DNA of 64,000 nt from Fimbriiglobus sp. (GTDB lineage Bacteria; Planctomycetota; Planctomycetia; Gemmatales; Gemmataceae), in assembly GCA_022841795.1 (NCBI GenBank), contig JALHQU010000013.1:1-64000 (forward strand), read 5' to 3'. Each line of letters begins with the position of its first letter. The first letter of the stretch is position 1. Of the stretch, positions 45,270 through 54,714 are shown piece by piece. The notes beneath the pieces are model-generated. The model was not told the origin of the DNA and ran no database searches. It was given only the letters and a program-made list of their open reading frames with translations. The position numbers and the translations under genes were made by a program.

Positions 45270-46532
45270 TCACCCGCGGACGTGCCCGTCCCCGGTGATG
45301 ACGTACTTGTACGTGGTCAACTCCCGCAGGCCGCACGGCCCGCGGGCGTGGAACTTGTCCGTGCTGATGCCGATCTCCGCCCCCAGCCCGATCTCGAACC
45401 CGTCGTTGAACCGGGTGCTGGCGTTCACGCACACCGCCGCCGCGTCCACCGCCGCCACGAACCGCCGGGCCGCCGACACGTCGCGAGTCACGATCGCGTC
45501 GGTGTGCTTCGACCCGTACCGGGCGATGTGCGCCACCGCCGCGTCGAGCGTGGATACCACCTTCACCGCCAGGATCAAGTCGAGAAATTCGGCCCCGTAG
45601 TCGGCGTCGGTGGCGGGTTTGGCCGTCGGGATGTGCTTCAATGTCTCCGGGCAGCCGCGGAGTTCGACCCCGCGTTCCGCCAGCGCCCTCCCGACCCGCG
45701 GCAGGAACGCATCCGCCACGTCGGCGTGAACGAGCAGCGTCTCGGCGGCGTTGCACACCCCCGGCCGCTGGCACTTGGCGTTCACGATGATCCGCTCGGC
45801 CATCACCAGATCGGCCATGTCATCGACGTACACGTGACAGTTGCCCTGGTAGTGCTTGAGCACCGGCATGGCGGCTTCGGCGGCGACCCGGCGGATCAGG
45901 CTCTCCCCGCCGCGGGGGATGGTCAGGTCGATGAACTCGCTCAGCCGGAGCAGGTGCCCGACCGCCTCGCGGTCCGCCACCGGCACCAGTTGCACCGCAT
46001 CTGGGGGTAACCCGTGGTTAGGCAAATCGGCCTGTACGAGGCGGTGGACCGCCGCGTTGGTGTGCGCAGCCTCCTTCCCACCGCGGAGGATGACCGCGTT
46101 CCCGCTCTTCACGCACAGGGCAGCGGCGTCCACCGTCACGTTCGGCCGGCTCTCGTACAGGAAGAAGATGACGCCGAGCGGCACGCCCACTTTCAGCACC
46201 TGCAACCCGTTCGGCCGGGTGCCGCCCTCGCGGACCTCGCCCACCGGGTCGGGCAGCGCGGCCACCTGCCGCATGCCGTCGGCGGCGGCCGTCAGCCGGG
46301 CGGGGGTGAGGCTGAGGCGGTCGATGGACGCGGCGGACAGGCCGAACCCCGGCGCCGCGGCCACGTCGGTCGCGTTGGCGGCGAGGACGGCGTCGGCTTC
46401 CCGCTCCAACTTGTCGGCGGCGGCGAGCAGCCAGGCGTTCTTTGCGGTGGTGTTCGCCACCGCCAGCGCGGATGAGGCGGCCTTGGCGCGACGAGCGAGG
46501 TCGAGGCACAGGTCGGCTAACGAATCGGGCAT
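45270..46532 (-). CDS. proA: Gamma-glutamyl phosphate reductase
   Basis: Predicted 420 residues, the usual ProA length. Motifs: GVPLGVIFFLYESRPNVT, NAVILRGGKEAAHTN, LTIPRGGESLI, and the catalytic Cys in KCQRPGVCNAAETLLVH, ending in RGPCGLRELTTYKY. It reduces gamma-glutamyl phosphate to glutamate semialdehyde in proline synthesis. The proB kinase gene is not adjacent. It lies 9 bases from the nested palindrome. Confidence 0.96.
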   Translation of the reverse strand: MPDSLADLCLDLARRAKAASSALAVANTTAKNAWLLAAADKLEREADAVLAANATDVAAAPGFGLSAASIDRLSLTPARLTAAADGMRQVAALPDPVGEVREGGTRPNGLQVLKVGVPLGVIFFLYESRPNVTVDAAALCVKSGNAVILRGGKEAAHTNAAVHRLVQADLPNHGLPPDAVQLVPVADREAVGHLLRLSEFIDLTIPRGGESLIRRVAAEAAMPVLKHYQGNCHVYVDDMADLVMAERIIVNAKCQRPGVCNAAETLLVHADVADAFLPRVGRALAERGVELRGCPETLKHIPTAKPATDADYGAEFLDLILAVKVVSTLDAAVAHIARYGSKHTDAIVTRDVSAARRFVAAVDAAAVCVNASTRFNDGFEIGLGAEIGISTDKFHARGPCGLRELTTYKYVITGDGHVRG

Positions 46533-46628
46533 GTAAATCGTCCGGGGCGAGACGCCGTCAGTCTACGCCCGGACGGTATAACGCCGCGGGGGCGGGCCAG
46601 GAAGCCCACCCCCGCTAGCTTTCATAAC

Positions 46629-46798
46629 ACCCCCCACCCGCCGCCGTCGCTTCGCTCCCGGCGACGACCTCCCCCGCAAGGGGGGAGGTGAAGAGGGCTG
46701 TTGATGTGCTGCATTCCACTCCGACCAGCCACCTTCTTACCTCCCCCCATTGCGGGGGAGGTCGAGGTCGGCATCAGCCGACCTCGGGTGGGGGGGAC
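46629..46798. repeat. Palindromic repeat, family F, in a 294-bp gap
   Basis: Ends CCCCCCACCCGCCG and CGGGTGGGGGGG. Internal pair GACCTCCCCCGCAAGGGGGGAGGTG / TACCTCCCCCCATTGCGGGG. The gap otherwise holds nothing I recognise. Confidence 0.88.
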
Positions 46799-46826
46799 TA
46801 CAGGGTCGCGGTCCCTGCCTCGCCGA

Positions 46827-47120
46827 TTACTCAATCGTAGTCGGCTTGATCAGGTACGCGTACACGATCTTGGTGCTCAAGTCGCCTCCACCGTGAGATC
46901 CCTTGCAGCCCTTCTTGTGAAAGTGCTGCTCCGCGCTTCGGGCGAGGTCATCACTACCAAAGCCGCGGTAGATGTAACCGCTCGTGACTCCGTGGTCCCC
47001 GAAGAGACGGGTATCCACGTCTCCCGTGATCCCGACATACCATCGCGAGTACGGCACACCGTGCTGTCGGATGAACGAGTCGATCTCGTCCACACGCATC
47101 AACCACCCCCAATACGTCAT
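46827..47120 (-). CDS. Hypothetical protein, faint GIY-YIG resemblance
   Basis: Predicted 97 residues from MTYWGWLMRVDE; GGAG lies 8 bases upstream of this ATG. The segment RWYVGITGDVDTRLFGDHG resembles the start of a GIY-YIG nuclease (tyrosine pair, then Gly and an Arg), and SAEQHFHKKGCKGSHGGG could be the metal-binding part, but the match is weak. Codon use is less GC-extreme than the neighbours. It could be a small nuclease or unrelated. It lies just downstream of nrdJ on the same strand. Confidence 0.5.
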   Translation of the reverse strand: MTYWGWLMRVDEIDSFIRQHGVPYSRWYVGITGDVDTRLFGDHGVTSGYIYRGFGSDDLARSAEQHFHKKGCKGSHGGGDLSTKIVYAYLIKPTTIE

Positions 47121-47286
47121 GGGGACAACTCCATTCCCGCCGAGCTGCAATTGACACGTCTGGGGAGGTGGGTATGACGACAAATGTCGCTGGCGGGTGA
47201 AACCCACCTTCCCAGCCGACGCAACGCCGCATCACGGGATAAGGGCACAACTCGAACCCCGTGGTGCGGTGTTTTGTTTCACTTCA

Positions 47287-50200
47287 TCAGCTGCACCCGC
47301 TGGTTTCGCCGCAGGTGTCGCACTTGGCGCACGCCCCGCTCCGCACGAGCGTGAGTTGCTGGCAGTTCGGGCACGGGTCGCCCTCGTACCCCTTCTGCTT
47401 GGCGATGCGGATCTTCTCCGACTTGCTCAGGGCGGGGGCGGAGGCGGCGACCGCGACCGGGGCGGCCAGCCCGGCCGGGGCGGTGGTGGTCACGCGGCTG
47501 ACCGCCGGCGCGTCCTGGTTCCCGCCGTTACCGCCCGGCTTGGTGTGCGACGACTTCGGCCTGAGCAACTCGGCCCGCTTCCGCTCCACCTCCAGCACGC
47601 CCGGCTTGTCGTCGTCCAGGATCCGCTCGGACACCTGCACCTCGTCCTCGAACGCCGGCACGTCGTCGTCCCCGCCGATGGTGTCCGCCCGCAGGTCGTC
47701 CGGCAGCACGTGGGCCAGGTCGTGCCGCCCCAGGTAGGTGATGGCCAGCTCGCGGAAGATGTAGTCGATGATGCTGGTGGACATCTTGATGTACGGGTTG
47801 CCCTGCACGATCCCGTTCGGCTCGAACCGGGTGAACAGGAACGCATCGACGTACTCGTCCAGCGGCACCCCGTGTTGCAACCCGAGGCTGACGGCGATGG
47901 CGAAGCAGTTGGTCATGCTGCGGAAGGCGGCGCCCTCCTTGTGCATGTCGATGAAGATCTCGCCGAGCGTGCCGTCCTCGTACTCGCCCGTGCGGATGTA
48001 CATCTTGTGGTTGCCGATGCGGGCCTTCTGCGTGTACCCGGCGCGGCGGTCGGGCAGGCGGCGGCGGCGGGCGATGTACCTGTGGACGATCCGCTCGGTG
48101 ATCCGCTCGGCCACCTTCACCGCCTCCGGCTTCGGCGGCTCCACCGCCGCCGGCTCGTCCGCCGTGATGCTCGCCAGCAGCGCCGCCTCCGGCGAGTCGG
48201 CCACACTGTTCAGCGGCTGCGAGAGCTTCGACCCGTCGCGGTACAGTGCGTTCGCCTTGGTCATCAACTGCCAGGAGAGCCAGTACGCCCGCTTCACGTC
48301 CTCGACGGTGGCGTCGTAGGGCATGTTGATGGTCTTGCTGATGGCCCCGCTGATGAACGGCTGGGCGGCGGCCATCATGCGGATGTGCGCCTCGTAGCTG
48401 AGGTACCGCTTGCCCAGCTTGCCGCACTTGTTCGCGCAGTCGAACACCGGCAGGTGTTCGGCCCGCAGGTGCGGGGCGCCCTCGATGGTCATGGTGCCGC
48501 ACACGAACGTGTTCGCCTGCGCCACCTGCTCCTTGGTGAACCCGAGGTGCGCCAGCAGGTCGAACCCCGCCGCCTCGAACACCTCCCGCGGGATGCGGAG
48601 GTGCTTCTCCAGCACCTCGTCGCCGAGCGTCCAGCGGTTGAACACGAACGGCAGCTCGAACGCGCCGGGCAGTTGCTGCTCGATCTTCAGGATGGCGTCG
48701 TCCGGGAACCCCTTCAGCTTGAGCGCCGCCGGGTTGATGTGCGGGCAGCCGGCGAGCGTGGCCGCCCCGCGGGTGTACCGCACGATGTCGTCGATCTGCC
48801 ACGGGGTGTACCCGAGCTTGGCCAGCGCCGGCGGGACGGACTGGTTGATGATCTTGAAGTACCCGCCGCCGGCCAGCTTCTTGAACTTCACCAGGGCGAA
48901 GTCCGGCTCGATGCCGGTGGTATCACAATCCATCACCAAGCCGATAGTTCCGGTCGGAGCGACAACGGTAACTTGAGCGTTACGATATCCGTACCGCTCG
49001 CCGAGGGCGACCATGCGATCGGATTCGGACCGGGCGGCGGCCAGCAGGTCCGGCGGGCAGGCGCGGGCGTCGATGCCGACCGGGAACACGGTCAGCCCCT
49101 CGTACTCGGCCGGGGCGGCGTTGTACGCGGCGCGGCGGTGGTTGCGGACCACCCGCAGCATGGCGTCCTTGTTCGCCGCGTACCGGGCGAACGGCCCGAT
49201 GTCGGCGGCCATCTCGGCGCTGGCGGCGTAGGCGCCGGCGTGCAGGACGGCGGTGAGCGCCCCGCACTGCGCCCGCCCCTCCGGCGAGTCGTACGAGATG
49301 CCCTGCACCATGAGCAGCGCGCCCAGGTTGGCGTACCCCAGCCCGAGGGTGCGGAAGTCGAACGACTTCTGCGCCACCGGCACGCTCGGGAACTGGGCCA
49401 TGTACACGCTGATCTCGAGGATCAGCGTCCAGATGCGGACGGCGTGCTTGTACGCCTCGACGTCGAACTTGCCCGCCGCGGTGTCGTAGAACCGCATCAG
49501 GTTCAGCGACGCCAGGTTGCACGCCGTGTCGTCGAGGAAGGCGTACTCTGAACAATTATGGACAATCAGACCATTAGCAACGAAGTGATGCGTGACCGGC
49601 TCGGTCAGGTCGTACACCTCCTCGACGCCGAGGTACTCCAGCGATTCGACCGCGTCGTCCATCCGATCGGCGTAGGTCGTCACCTCGCGGTTCAGCCGGG
49701 CCAGTCGTTCGCACTTCGGGCTGCCGGGTACGAACCCGATCTCCCGCTCGAACACGACCCGCGAGCTGCGGCTGATCCGCAGGCTGTGCATCTGCTGAAC
49801 CGGGTACTCTTTCACCCCGCCCTTGCCGTCCGGCATCATCGCGGTGGCCTGCCCGACCACCCGGCGGTCGCGGTACAACTTCGCCTTGATGCCGAACGAC
49901 AGCAGAAGCAGTTGCACCTGCCGCAGCAGTTCGACCGAGCAGCTATCCAGGCTGACGTACTGCGACTTGTCGCCGTAGTGAGCGACGGTGCCGTCGGCGG
50001 TGAACAGCCCGCGAAGGACGCCGGCGAGTGACGCCCGGTCCAACTGGAACACGGCGTCGGTGAATCGCTTGCCCGCGCTGCCGTCGGCGAGGACGGCGAA
50101 CCGCTTCAGTTCGTCCACCACACACCGGGCTGAGGTGCCGAGGCGGATGGTCGCTTGCGGGGAGTGAAGATCGTTCTCCCGAGCCGCCCGCCCGTCCGCG

Positions 50201-53200
50201 GCGAATTCGGCCTTGAATGACATCAGGTTATCGCGGACGCGGGCCGCCACCCGGTCCTCTTCCGGCGCCAGGGTGATGGTGGCGTGTTCACGTTCACCCA
50301 TCAGGCAGCCATCGCCCACCATCAGCCCGAGGAATTCGCACAGCCGGTCGTCGAGTTCGAAGCTCCCGAGCAGGTCGGCGTCAGCGTGGCGAAGCAGGTC
50401 GTGCATCCCCGAACCAAGCCGGATCACGTCGTCCTTCCGCAATTCACACGCCGGCACGTCCCCGCGGTTGGCCGTCAGCACCTTGTGGTCGCCGGTTAGC
50501 TTCAACTCGAACCCGGCTTTCGTCCGCAGGCGGTACACCGGCTTGGTGCCAGTTCGGAAGGCGGGCTTGACGGGATGGAACCGGCCGTCCGAGCCGACGA
50601 CCTCGAACGATTCGTCCAGGAGACTGTCGATCCGACGCCACCCACTCGATGTGGCTACGAGCGTGTCGCCGGTGACACACGGGTTGGTCGCGTTGATGCG
50701 GCCGTCCGCCGGGCAGGTGTGCCACTCGTTGAACGTGGTGTCGAACTGCACGCCGGGGTCGGCGCACCCCCAGGCGGCGACGGCGATCTGGTCCCACAGC
50801 TCGCGGGCCTTGAGCGTCTTCTTCGGCTTGGGCGCGCGGCCGGCCTTCGCCGCCTTCTCCTTCTCCGTCCGCCAGTACAGGTGCCAGTCGGTGTCGGTCT
50901 CCACCGCCGTCATGAACTCGTTGGTGATCCGCACGCTGTTGTTGCTGTTCTGCCCGGACACGGTGAAGTACGCCTTGCTCGTCCAGTCGGTGTCGTACTC
51001 CTCGATCTCCAGGTGGGTGAACCCCTGGCGGGCGAGTTGCACCACCCGCGCCACGTAGTTCTCCGGGATGAGGGCGGTGCGGGCGTCCAGCACCGCCTTC
51101 CGCAGCCCGCCGTTCTTCGCCGGGTCGAGCTGGTCGGCCTTGTTCGGGTGGGTGTGGATGGCCTTCAGGATGGCGTTCAGGTGCTTGTTCAGCAGCCGCG
51201 ACCCGCTCACCAGCGCGGCCACCTTCTGCTCCTCCACCTGCTTCCACTGCACGTACTCTTCGATGTCCGGGTGGTCCAGGTCGAGGACCACCATCTTGGC
51301 GGCGCGACGGGTGTTGAACACCACCACCCCGGAACCGGTGTGTGTCAGCTTCGGCCAGATGACGAAGTTGTGCCCGGACGTGGGCGACTTGTCGTCCGGG
51401 GTGGGGCAGTCCACCTCCACGTCGTACACATCCATCTCGCCCACCGTCTCCACCCACAGCACGCGGTGGTTGGCCGCGCTCACCGCCTTCAGGAACTCGT
51501 CGTACCCGCCGAACCGCGTCTCGAACTTCCGCCGCAGCCCGCGGATGGAGGCGATGCGGCCGACGTGCCGCTTGCGGGCGGCCACGTACCGCTCGAACGT
51601 GTCGATGCGGTAGCCGGCGTTGATCAGGTCGAACGCGGTGTTCAGCATCTTCTGGGTGGCGGCGAGGTCCTGGATCTCGCTCGCGTCACCCCGTTCGAGC
51701 AGCTCGTCACTCTTGGTGCGGCTGTACTCGGCGGCGCGGTCGGGGTTGGAGTAGAACGCCCCGTGCCGGCTCATGCCGTTGAACTGGCCGTGGTGCGGGA
51801 ACTGCTCCTTCTGGAAGATGTGTTCGCCGCCGGCCGCCGCCTCCCGCCCGTGCAGGGCGGCGTGTTCCGCCTGGGTCATTACCGCCAGGTTCTCCGGGCG
51901 GTTGTCGTTCACGTCGCCGTTCAGGTGATGCACCACCCGCCCGCTCAGGTCGTGTCCCATCACGTCGTGTGCCACCAGCCGGTGCAGGAACTGCTTGCCC
52001 TTCATCCCGTCCCGCAGGTGGACCCGCAGGTGACCGTGCTGGCGGTCGATGGCGCAGGCGAACAGGGACGCCCCGGTGAACAACTCCTCGGCGCGGAGGA
52101 CGGTGTGGTTCGACAGCCGCACCGGGTGGTCGTAGGTCAGCTCGAAGCTGCCCTTGTCGGTGCTCACCTTCACCACCCGCTTGCGGCCGGCGTGCCACGC
52201 GCGGGCGGTCTTCGCCTTGTACCGGCCGGACGGCGGGTCGTAGCTCACGCACACGAAGTCTTCGCCGGCGTCGGCCAGTTGCTTCACCGGCACCGGCCCG
52301 GCGGCGGTGTACACCAGGGTGTACGGGGCGAGGCAGGTGCCCCCGCTCTTGATCGCGCCCGCCGCCCGGTCGCCGATCTTCAGGAAACTCATCAGCCCGC
52401 TCGACTTGCCACCGCCGGACAGCGGCTCGCCCTCCCCGCGGATGGCGGAGAAGTTCGACCCGGTGTTGTGGATGGCGACCAAGCCGCCTTCTCCGGCGAG
52501 GTAGTTGGAGTGCCGGGCGACGGTGAGGTCGTAGAAGTCGGGGTTGTCGGTGCAGAGTTCCACGGAGGTGACGAACACGGCCGACCGCGAGATGCGGGCG
52601 AGGCGTTCGGCCAGCAGATCGTTCCGTTGCAGGAGGGCGATGCCGCGGTCCAACTTCTTCGGGTTGATGATGCCGCCGTACTTCAGCCGGCCGAGGTGCA
52701 GGGTCTCACCGCCGACTTCGACCTTCAGCCAGTCGGCCGGGGAATGGTCGCCGAACAGCTCGACGGCGAGGTGTTCCGCCAGCGGCATGCAGAATTTCCG
52801 CTCGTGCGCGGAGGGGGAGTAGTCGAGCAACTTTGCCCGGCGGTCGGTGTGGGCCATGTGCCCGGCCAGGTCGCGGCGGGATTCGATCCCCACGTTGCGG
52901 TGAAGCACCGTCACTTTGGTGGTGCTGGTGTCAGCGATGTTGCCCCCGCCCCACCCGTAGACCGAGACGAGCGCGGCGAGGTCGGCGGCGAACCCGCGGG
53001 AGGCGGTGGCGTACATGGCCCGCCCGTCGCGGACCCACCCGTCCGAGTCGAGCAACCCGGCCAGGAACGCGACGGTCAGGTCGCGGCCCATTTCCCAGGC
53101 GAACGCCGGCAGCCGCATGGTGAACGTCTTCTCGCCGGGATCGAACAGGGCGGCGAAGAAGCCTGTCACTTTTCGCCCGGTGTACGTCAGGTGTTTGCCG

Positions 53201-54552
53201 TTGCTCCCCCGCCCGTCGTTCTGCACCTTCGCCGTCTCGCCGAACACCCGCTCGACGACCGCTTGCACCTTCTGAAGGGTTTCGACCGTCTCGTCGAAGA
53301 AGCGGAGCCGCAGCCCGTCGTACTCGTACTTCGTGCCATACTTGTTGGTCGTCTTCGCCCGGTAGTGTTGCAGGCTGCCGTCGCCGAGGAAGTACCCGAC
53401 GAGCCAAGCCAGGTCGGCGTCGATTCGGACGGTGTGCTGTTCGCACTTGCTGTAGTGGGTAGTGCCGAACGAGACGGTGACATCCCGAACGGGCAGGCTG
53501 GCCGTCGCCGTCTCGTTCGGCCCGAGTACGGTGTCCCCGCGGGACAGTTGGTCGGCCCGTCGTTCCACCACCCGCTCCCCATCCCACACCAGGAACGGGT
53601 GCCACGCCGACACCACCGCCTTCGCGCCGGTGTCGAACCGCACCACCAGTTTGTCTTCCGCCGGCACCTGATAGTCCCACACCCGCTCGATACGGTCGAG
53701 GTCGTACACCCCGGTTTCCGGATCGACGGACAGGGTTTGCAGGTTCAGGTCGGCGACATCGATGTACCGCCCGCTGCCGTCGAACTCGTGGATGGGTCGC
53801 CCGCCGTCCTTGAACCGCTGGAACAGGTCACGGATGGGGAGGAACCCTTCGCCCTCGACGTAGATGCGGGAGTCGCCGGAGGTGCAGCCACTGCCGTACT
53901 TGAAGATGCGGGCTTCGCGGACCCACAGGTCCATGATCCCGCCGTCGTTCACCAGGTCGTCGCTGACCGACTGGATGAAGCACGCGTGCGGCTGCGGCCG
54001 CTCGTAGGCGTTCTTCGACCGCTCCATCGCCAGGTTGGCCGGGTCCACGAAGTAGTGGCCCTGCGCTGGCCCCTCGATGCCGTACGCCCAGTGCAGGCCG
54101 GTGTTGAACCACTGCGGGCTGTTCGGGGCGGCCATCTGGGTGGCCAGCATGTGGCACGTCTCGTCGAAGAACGCCCGCGCGTCGCCCTCACTCGCGAAGT
54201 ACCCGCCCTTCCACCCCCAGTACGCCCAGCACCCGGCCAGGCGGGTGAACACCTGCCGGCTGTCCCGCTCGCCGACCATCTCCGCGCCCCGCTCGGGCAC
54301 GCTCCGCTGCAGCCACGCCGGAACGTCGTCCTCGGCCACCTTCGTCGTGCGGGCGGCCACCCCCGCCCGGCGGAAGTACTTCTGCGCCAGGATGTCCACC
54401 GCCACCTGGCTCCACCCCTCGGGCACCATGATGTCGGACATCTCGAACACCACCGACCCGTTCGGGTTGACGATCTTCGAGCCGCGGGGGGCGAACGCGA
54501 CGGCGGCGAACGGGTCGTGGCCTTCGCGGGTGAACCGGCGGGTGATCTGCAT
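47287..54552 (-). CDS. nrdJ: Adenosylcobalamin-dependent ribonucleotide reductase with three inteins
   Basis: The reading frame encodes 2421 residues, of which about 1231 remain after removing three inteins. The exteins are a class II (B12-dependent) reductase: [16 protein letters not shown] joined to [25 protein letters not shown] joined to [21 protein letters not shown] joined to [19 protein letters not shown] (the NPCSE motif with the radical Cys), and [13 protein letters not shown]-terminal zinc-ribbon ends in [26 protein letters not shown]. It makes deoxyribonucleotides without oxygen. All three inteins must splice for activity. The gene follows dcd on the same strand with a 162-base gap containing a 15-base dyad. 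Confidence 0.97.
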   Translation of the reverse strand: MQITRRFTREGHDPFAAVAFAPRGSKIVNPNGSVVFEMSDIMVPEGWSQVAVDILAQKYFRRAGVAARTTKVAEDDVPAWLQRSVPERGAEMVGERDSRQVFTRLAGCWAYWGWKGGYFASEGDARAFFDETCHMLATQMAAPNSPQWFNTGLHWAYGIEGPAQGHYFVDPANLAMERSKNAYERPQPHACFIQSVSDDLVNDGGIMDLWVREARIFKYGSGCTSGDSRIYVEGEGFLPIRDLFQRFKDGGRPIHEFDGSGRYIDVADLNLQTLSVDPETGVYDLDRIERVWDYQVPAEDKLVVRFDTGAKAVVSAWHPFLVWDGERVVERRADQLSRGDTVLGPNETATASLPVRDVTVSFGTTHYSKCEQHTVRIDADLAWLVGYFLGDGSLQHYRAKTTNKYGTKYEYDGLRLRFFDETVETLQKVQAVVERVFGETAKVQNDGRGSNGKHLTYTGRKVTGFFAALFDPGEKTFTMRLPAFAWEMGRDLTVAFLAGLLDSDGWVRDGRAMYATASRGFAADLAALVSVYGWGGGNIADTSTTKVTVLHRNVGIESRRDLAGHMAHTDRRAKLLDYSPSAHERKFCMPLAEHLAVELFGDHSPADWLKVEVGGETLHLGRLKYGGIINPKKLDRGIALLQRNDLLAERLARISRSAVFVTSVELCTDNPDFYDLTVARHSNYLAGEGGLVAIHNTGSNFSAIRGEGEPLSGGGKSSGLMSFLKIGDRAAGAIKSGGTCLAPYTLVYTAAGPVPVKQLADAGEDFVCVSYDPPSGRYKAKTARAWHAGRKRVVKVSTDKGSFELTYDHPVRLSNHTVLRAEELFTGASLFACAIDRQHGHLRVHLRDGMKGKQFLHRLVAHDVMGHDLSGRVVHHLNGDVNDNRPENLAVMTQAEHAALHGREAAAGGEHIFQKEQFPHHGQFNGMSRHGAFYSNPDRAAEYSRTKSDELLERGDASEIQDLAATQKMLNTAFDLINAGYRIDTFERYVAARKRHVGRIASIRGLRRKFETRFGGYDEFLKAVSAANHRVLWVETVGEMDVYDVEVDCPTPDDKSPTSGHNFVIWPKLTHTGSGVVVFNTRRAAKMVVLDLDHPDIEEYVQWKQVEEQKVAALVSGSRLLNKHLNAILKAIHTHPNKADQLDPAKNGGLRKAVLDARTALIPENYVARVVQLARQGFTHLEIEEYDTDWTSKAYFTVSGQNSNNSVRITNEFMTAVETDTDWHLYWRTEKEKAAKAGRAPKPKKTLKARELWDQIAVAAWGCADPGVQFDTTFNEWHTCPADGRINATNPCVTGDTLVATSSGWRRIDSLLDESFEVVGSDGRFHPVKPAFRTGTKPVYRLRTKAGFELKLTGDHKVLTANRGDVPACELRKDDVIRLGSGMHDLLRHADADLLGSFELDDRLCEFLGLMVGDGCLMGEREHATITLAPEEDRVAARVRDNLMSFKAEFAADGRAARENDLHSPQATIRLGTSARCVVDELKRFAVLADGSAGKRFTDAVFQLDRASLAGVLRGLFTADGTVAHYGDKSQYVSLDSCSVELLRQVQLLLLSFGIKAKLYRDRRVVGQATAMMPDGKGGVKEYPVQQMHSLRISRSSRVVFEREIGFVPGSPKCERLARLNREVTTYADRMDDAVESLEYLGVEEVYDLTEPVTHHFVANGLIVHNCSEYAFLDDTACNLASLNLMRFYDTAAGKFDVEAYKHAVRIWTLILEISVYMAQFPSVPVAQKSFDFRTLGLGYANLGALLMVQGISYDSPEGRAQCGALTAVLHAGAYAASAEMAADIGPFARYAANKDAMLRVVRNHRRAAYNAAPAEYEGLTVFPVGIDARACPPDLLAAARSESDRMVALGERYGYRNAQVTVVAPTGTIGLVMDCDTTGIEPDFALVKFKKLAGGGYFKIINQSVPPALAKLGYTPWQIDDIVRYTRGAATLAGCPHINPAALKLKGFPDDAILKIEQQLPGAFELPFVFNRWTLGDEVLEKHLRIPREVFEAAGFDLLAHLGFTKEQVAQANTFVCGTMTIEGAPHLRAEHLPVFDCANKCGKLGKRYLSYEAHIRMMAAAQPFISGAISKTINMPYDATVEDVKRAYWLSWQLMTKANALYRDGSKLSQPLNSVADSPEAALLASITADEPAAVEPPKPEAVKVAERITERIVHRYIARRRRLPDRRAGYTQKARIGNHKMYIRTGEYEDGTLGEIFIDMHKEGAAFRSMTNCFAIAVSLGLQHGVPLDEYVDAFLFTRFEPNGIVQGNPYIKMSTSIIDYIFRELAITYLGRHDLAHVLPDDLRADTIGGDDDVPAFEDEVQVSERILDDDKPGVLEVERKRAELLRPKSSHTKPGGNGGNQDAPAVSRVTTTAPAGLAAPVAVAASAPALSKSEKIRIAKQKGYEGDPCPNCQQLTLVRSGACAKCDTCGETSGCS
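49555..50679 (-). other. NrdJ intein 3 (375 aa, LAGLIDADG), inserted at NP|CSE
   Basis: Residues about 1292-1666. It starts [14 protein letters not shown], has block [10 protein letters not shown], two LAGLIDADG-like segments ([12 protein letters not shown] and [13 protein letters not shown]) and ends GLIVHN followed by Cys. The +1 Cys is the radical-carrying Cys of the NPCSE motif. Borders were taken from the joined extein sequence. Confidence 0.95.
51313..52335 (-). other. NrdJ intein 2 (341 aa, HNH), unusual Phe-Asn end
   Basis: Residues about 740-1080. It starts [17 protein letters not shown] and has block [10 protein letters not shown]. An HNH-like module ([22 protein letters not shown]) replaces the LAGLIDADG domain. 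It ends SGVVVFN followed by Thr, so the usual penultimate His is Phe. Only 43 extein residues separate it from intein 1. Confidence 0.93.
52465..53886 (-). other. NrdJ intein 1 (474 aa, LAGLIDADG), inserted at YGSG|TGSN
   Basis: Residues 223-696. It starts [18 protein letters not shown], block [19 protein letters not shown]-like segments [12 protein letters not shown] and [12 protein letters not shown], and ends LVAIHN followed by Thr. It is longer than the other two. Confidence 0.95.
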
Positions 54553-54627
54553 GGCGGGATCCAGTCAAGTCGGTCGGGCGATGACCCGGCCGCACGGCTG
54601 CGGTCGGGAGGGAGTTTACCACCAATT

Positions 54628-54642
54628 TGTTCAGTATGTACA
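54628..54642. promoter_or_regulatory. 15-bp dyad TGTTCAGTATGTACA upstream of nrdJ
   Basis: An imperfect inverted repeat (TGTTCA ... TGTACA) in an AT-richer stretch, about 75 bases before the nrdJ start. Position and symmetry suit a repressor operator. It is LexA-like in general form, but I cannot assign a regulator. Confidence 0.4.
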
Positions 54643-54714
54643 GATCGATCGGTACTTCGAGGCGAAACTCATTCTGACCTGCCGGAGGCGGGCGCCTGCG
54701 CGGGTCCGGTCAGT

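Noticed and set aside
47197-49551. Long plus-strand open frame opposite nrdJ
   Set aside because: High GC makes long antisense frames common. The translation is rich in Arg/Pro/His low complexity, and the minus strand has a complete NrdJ.
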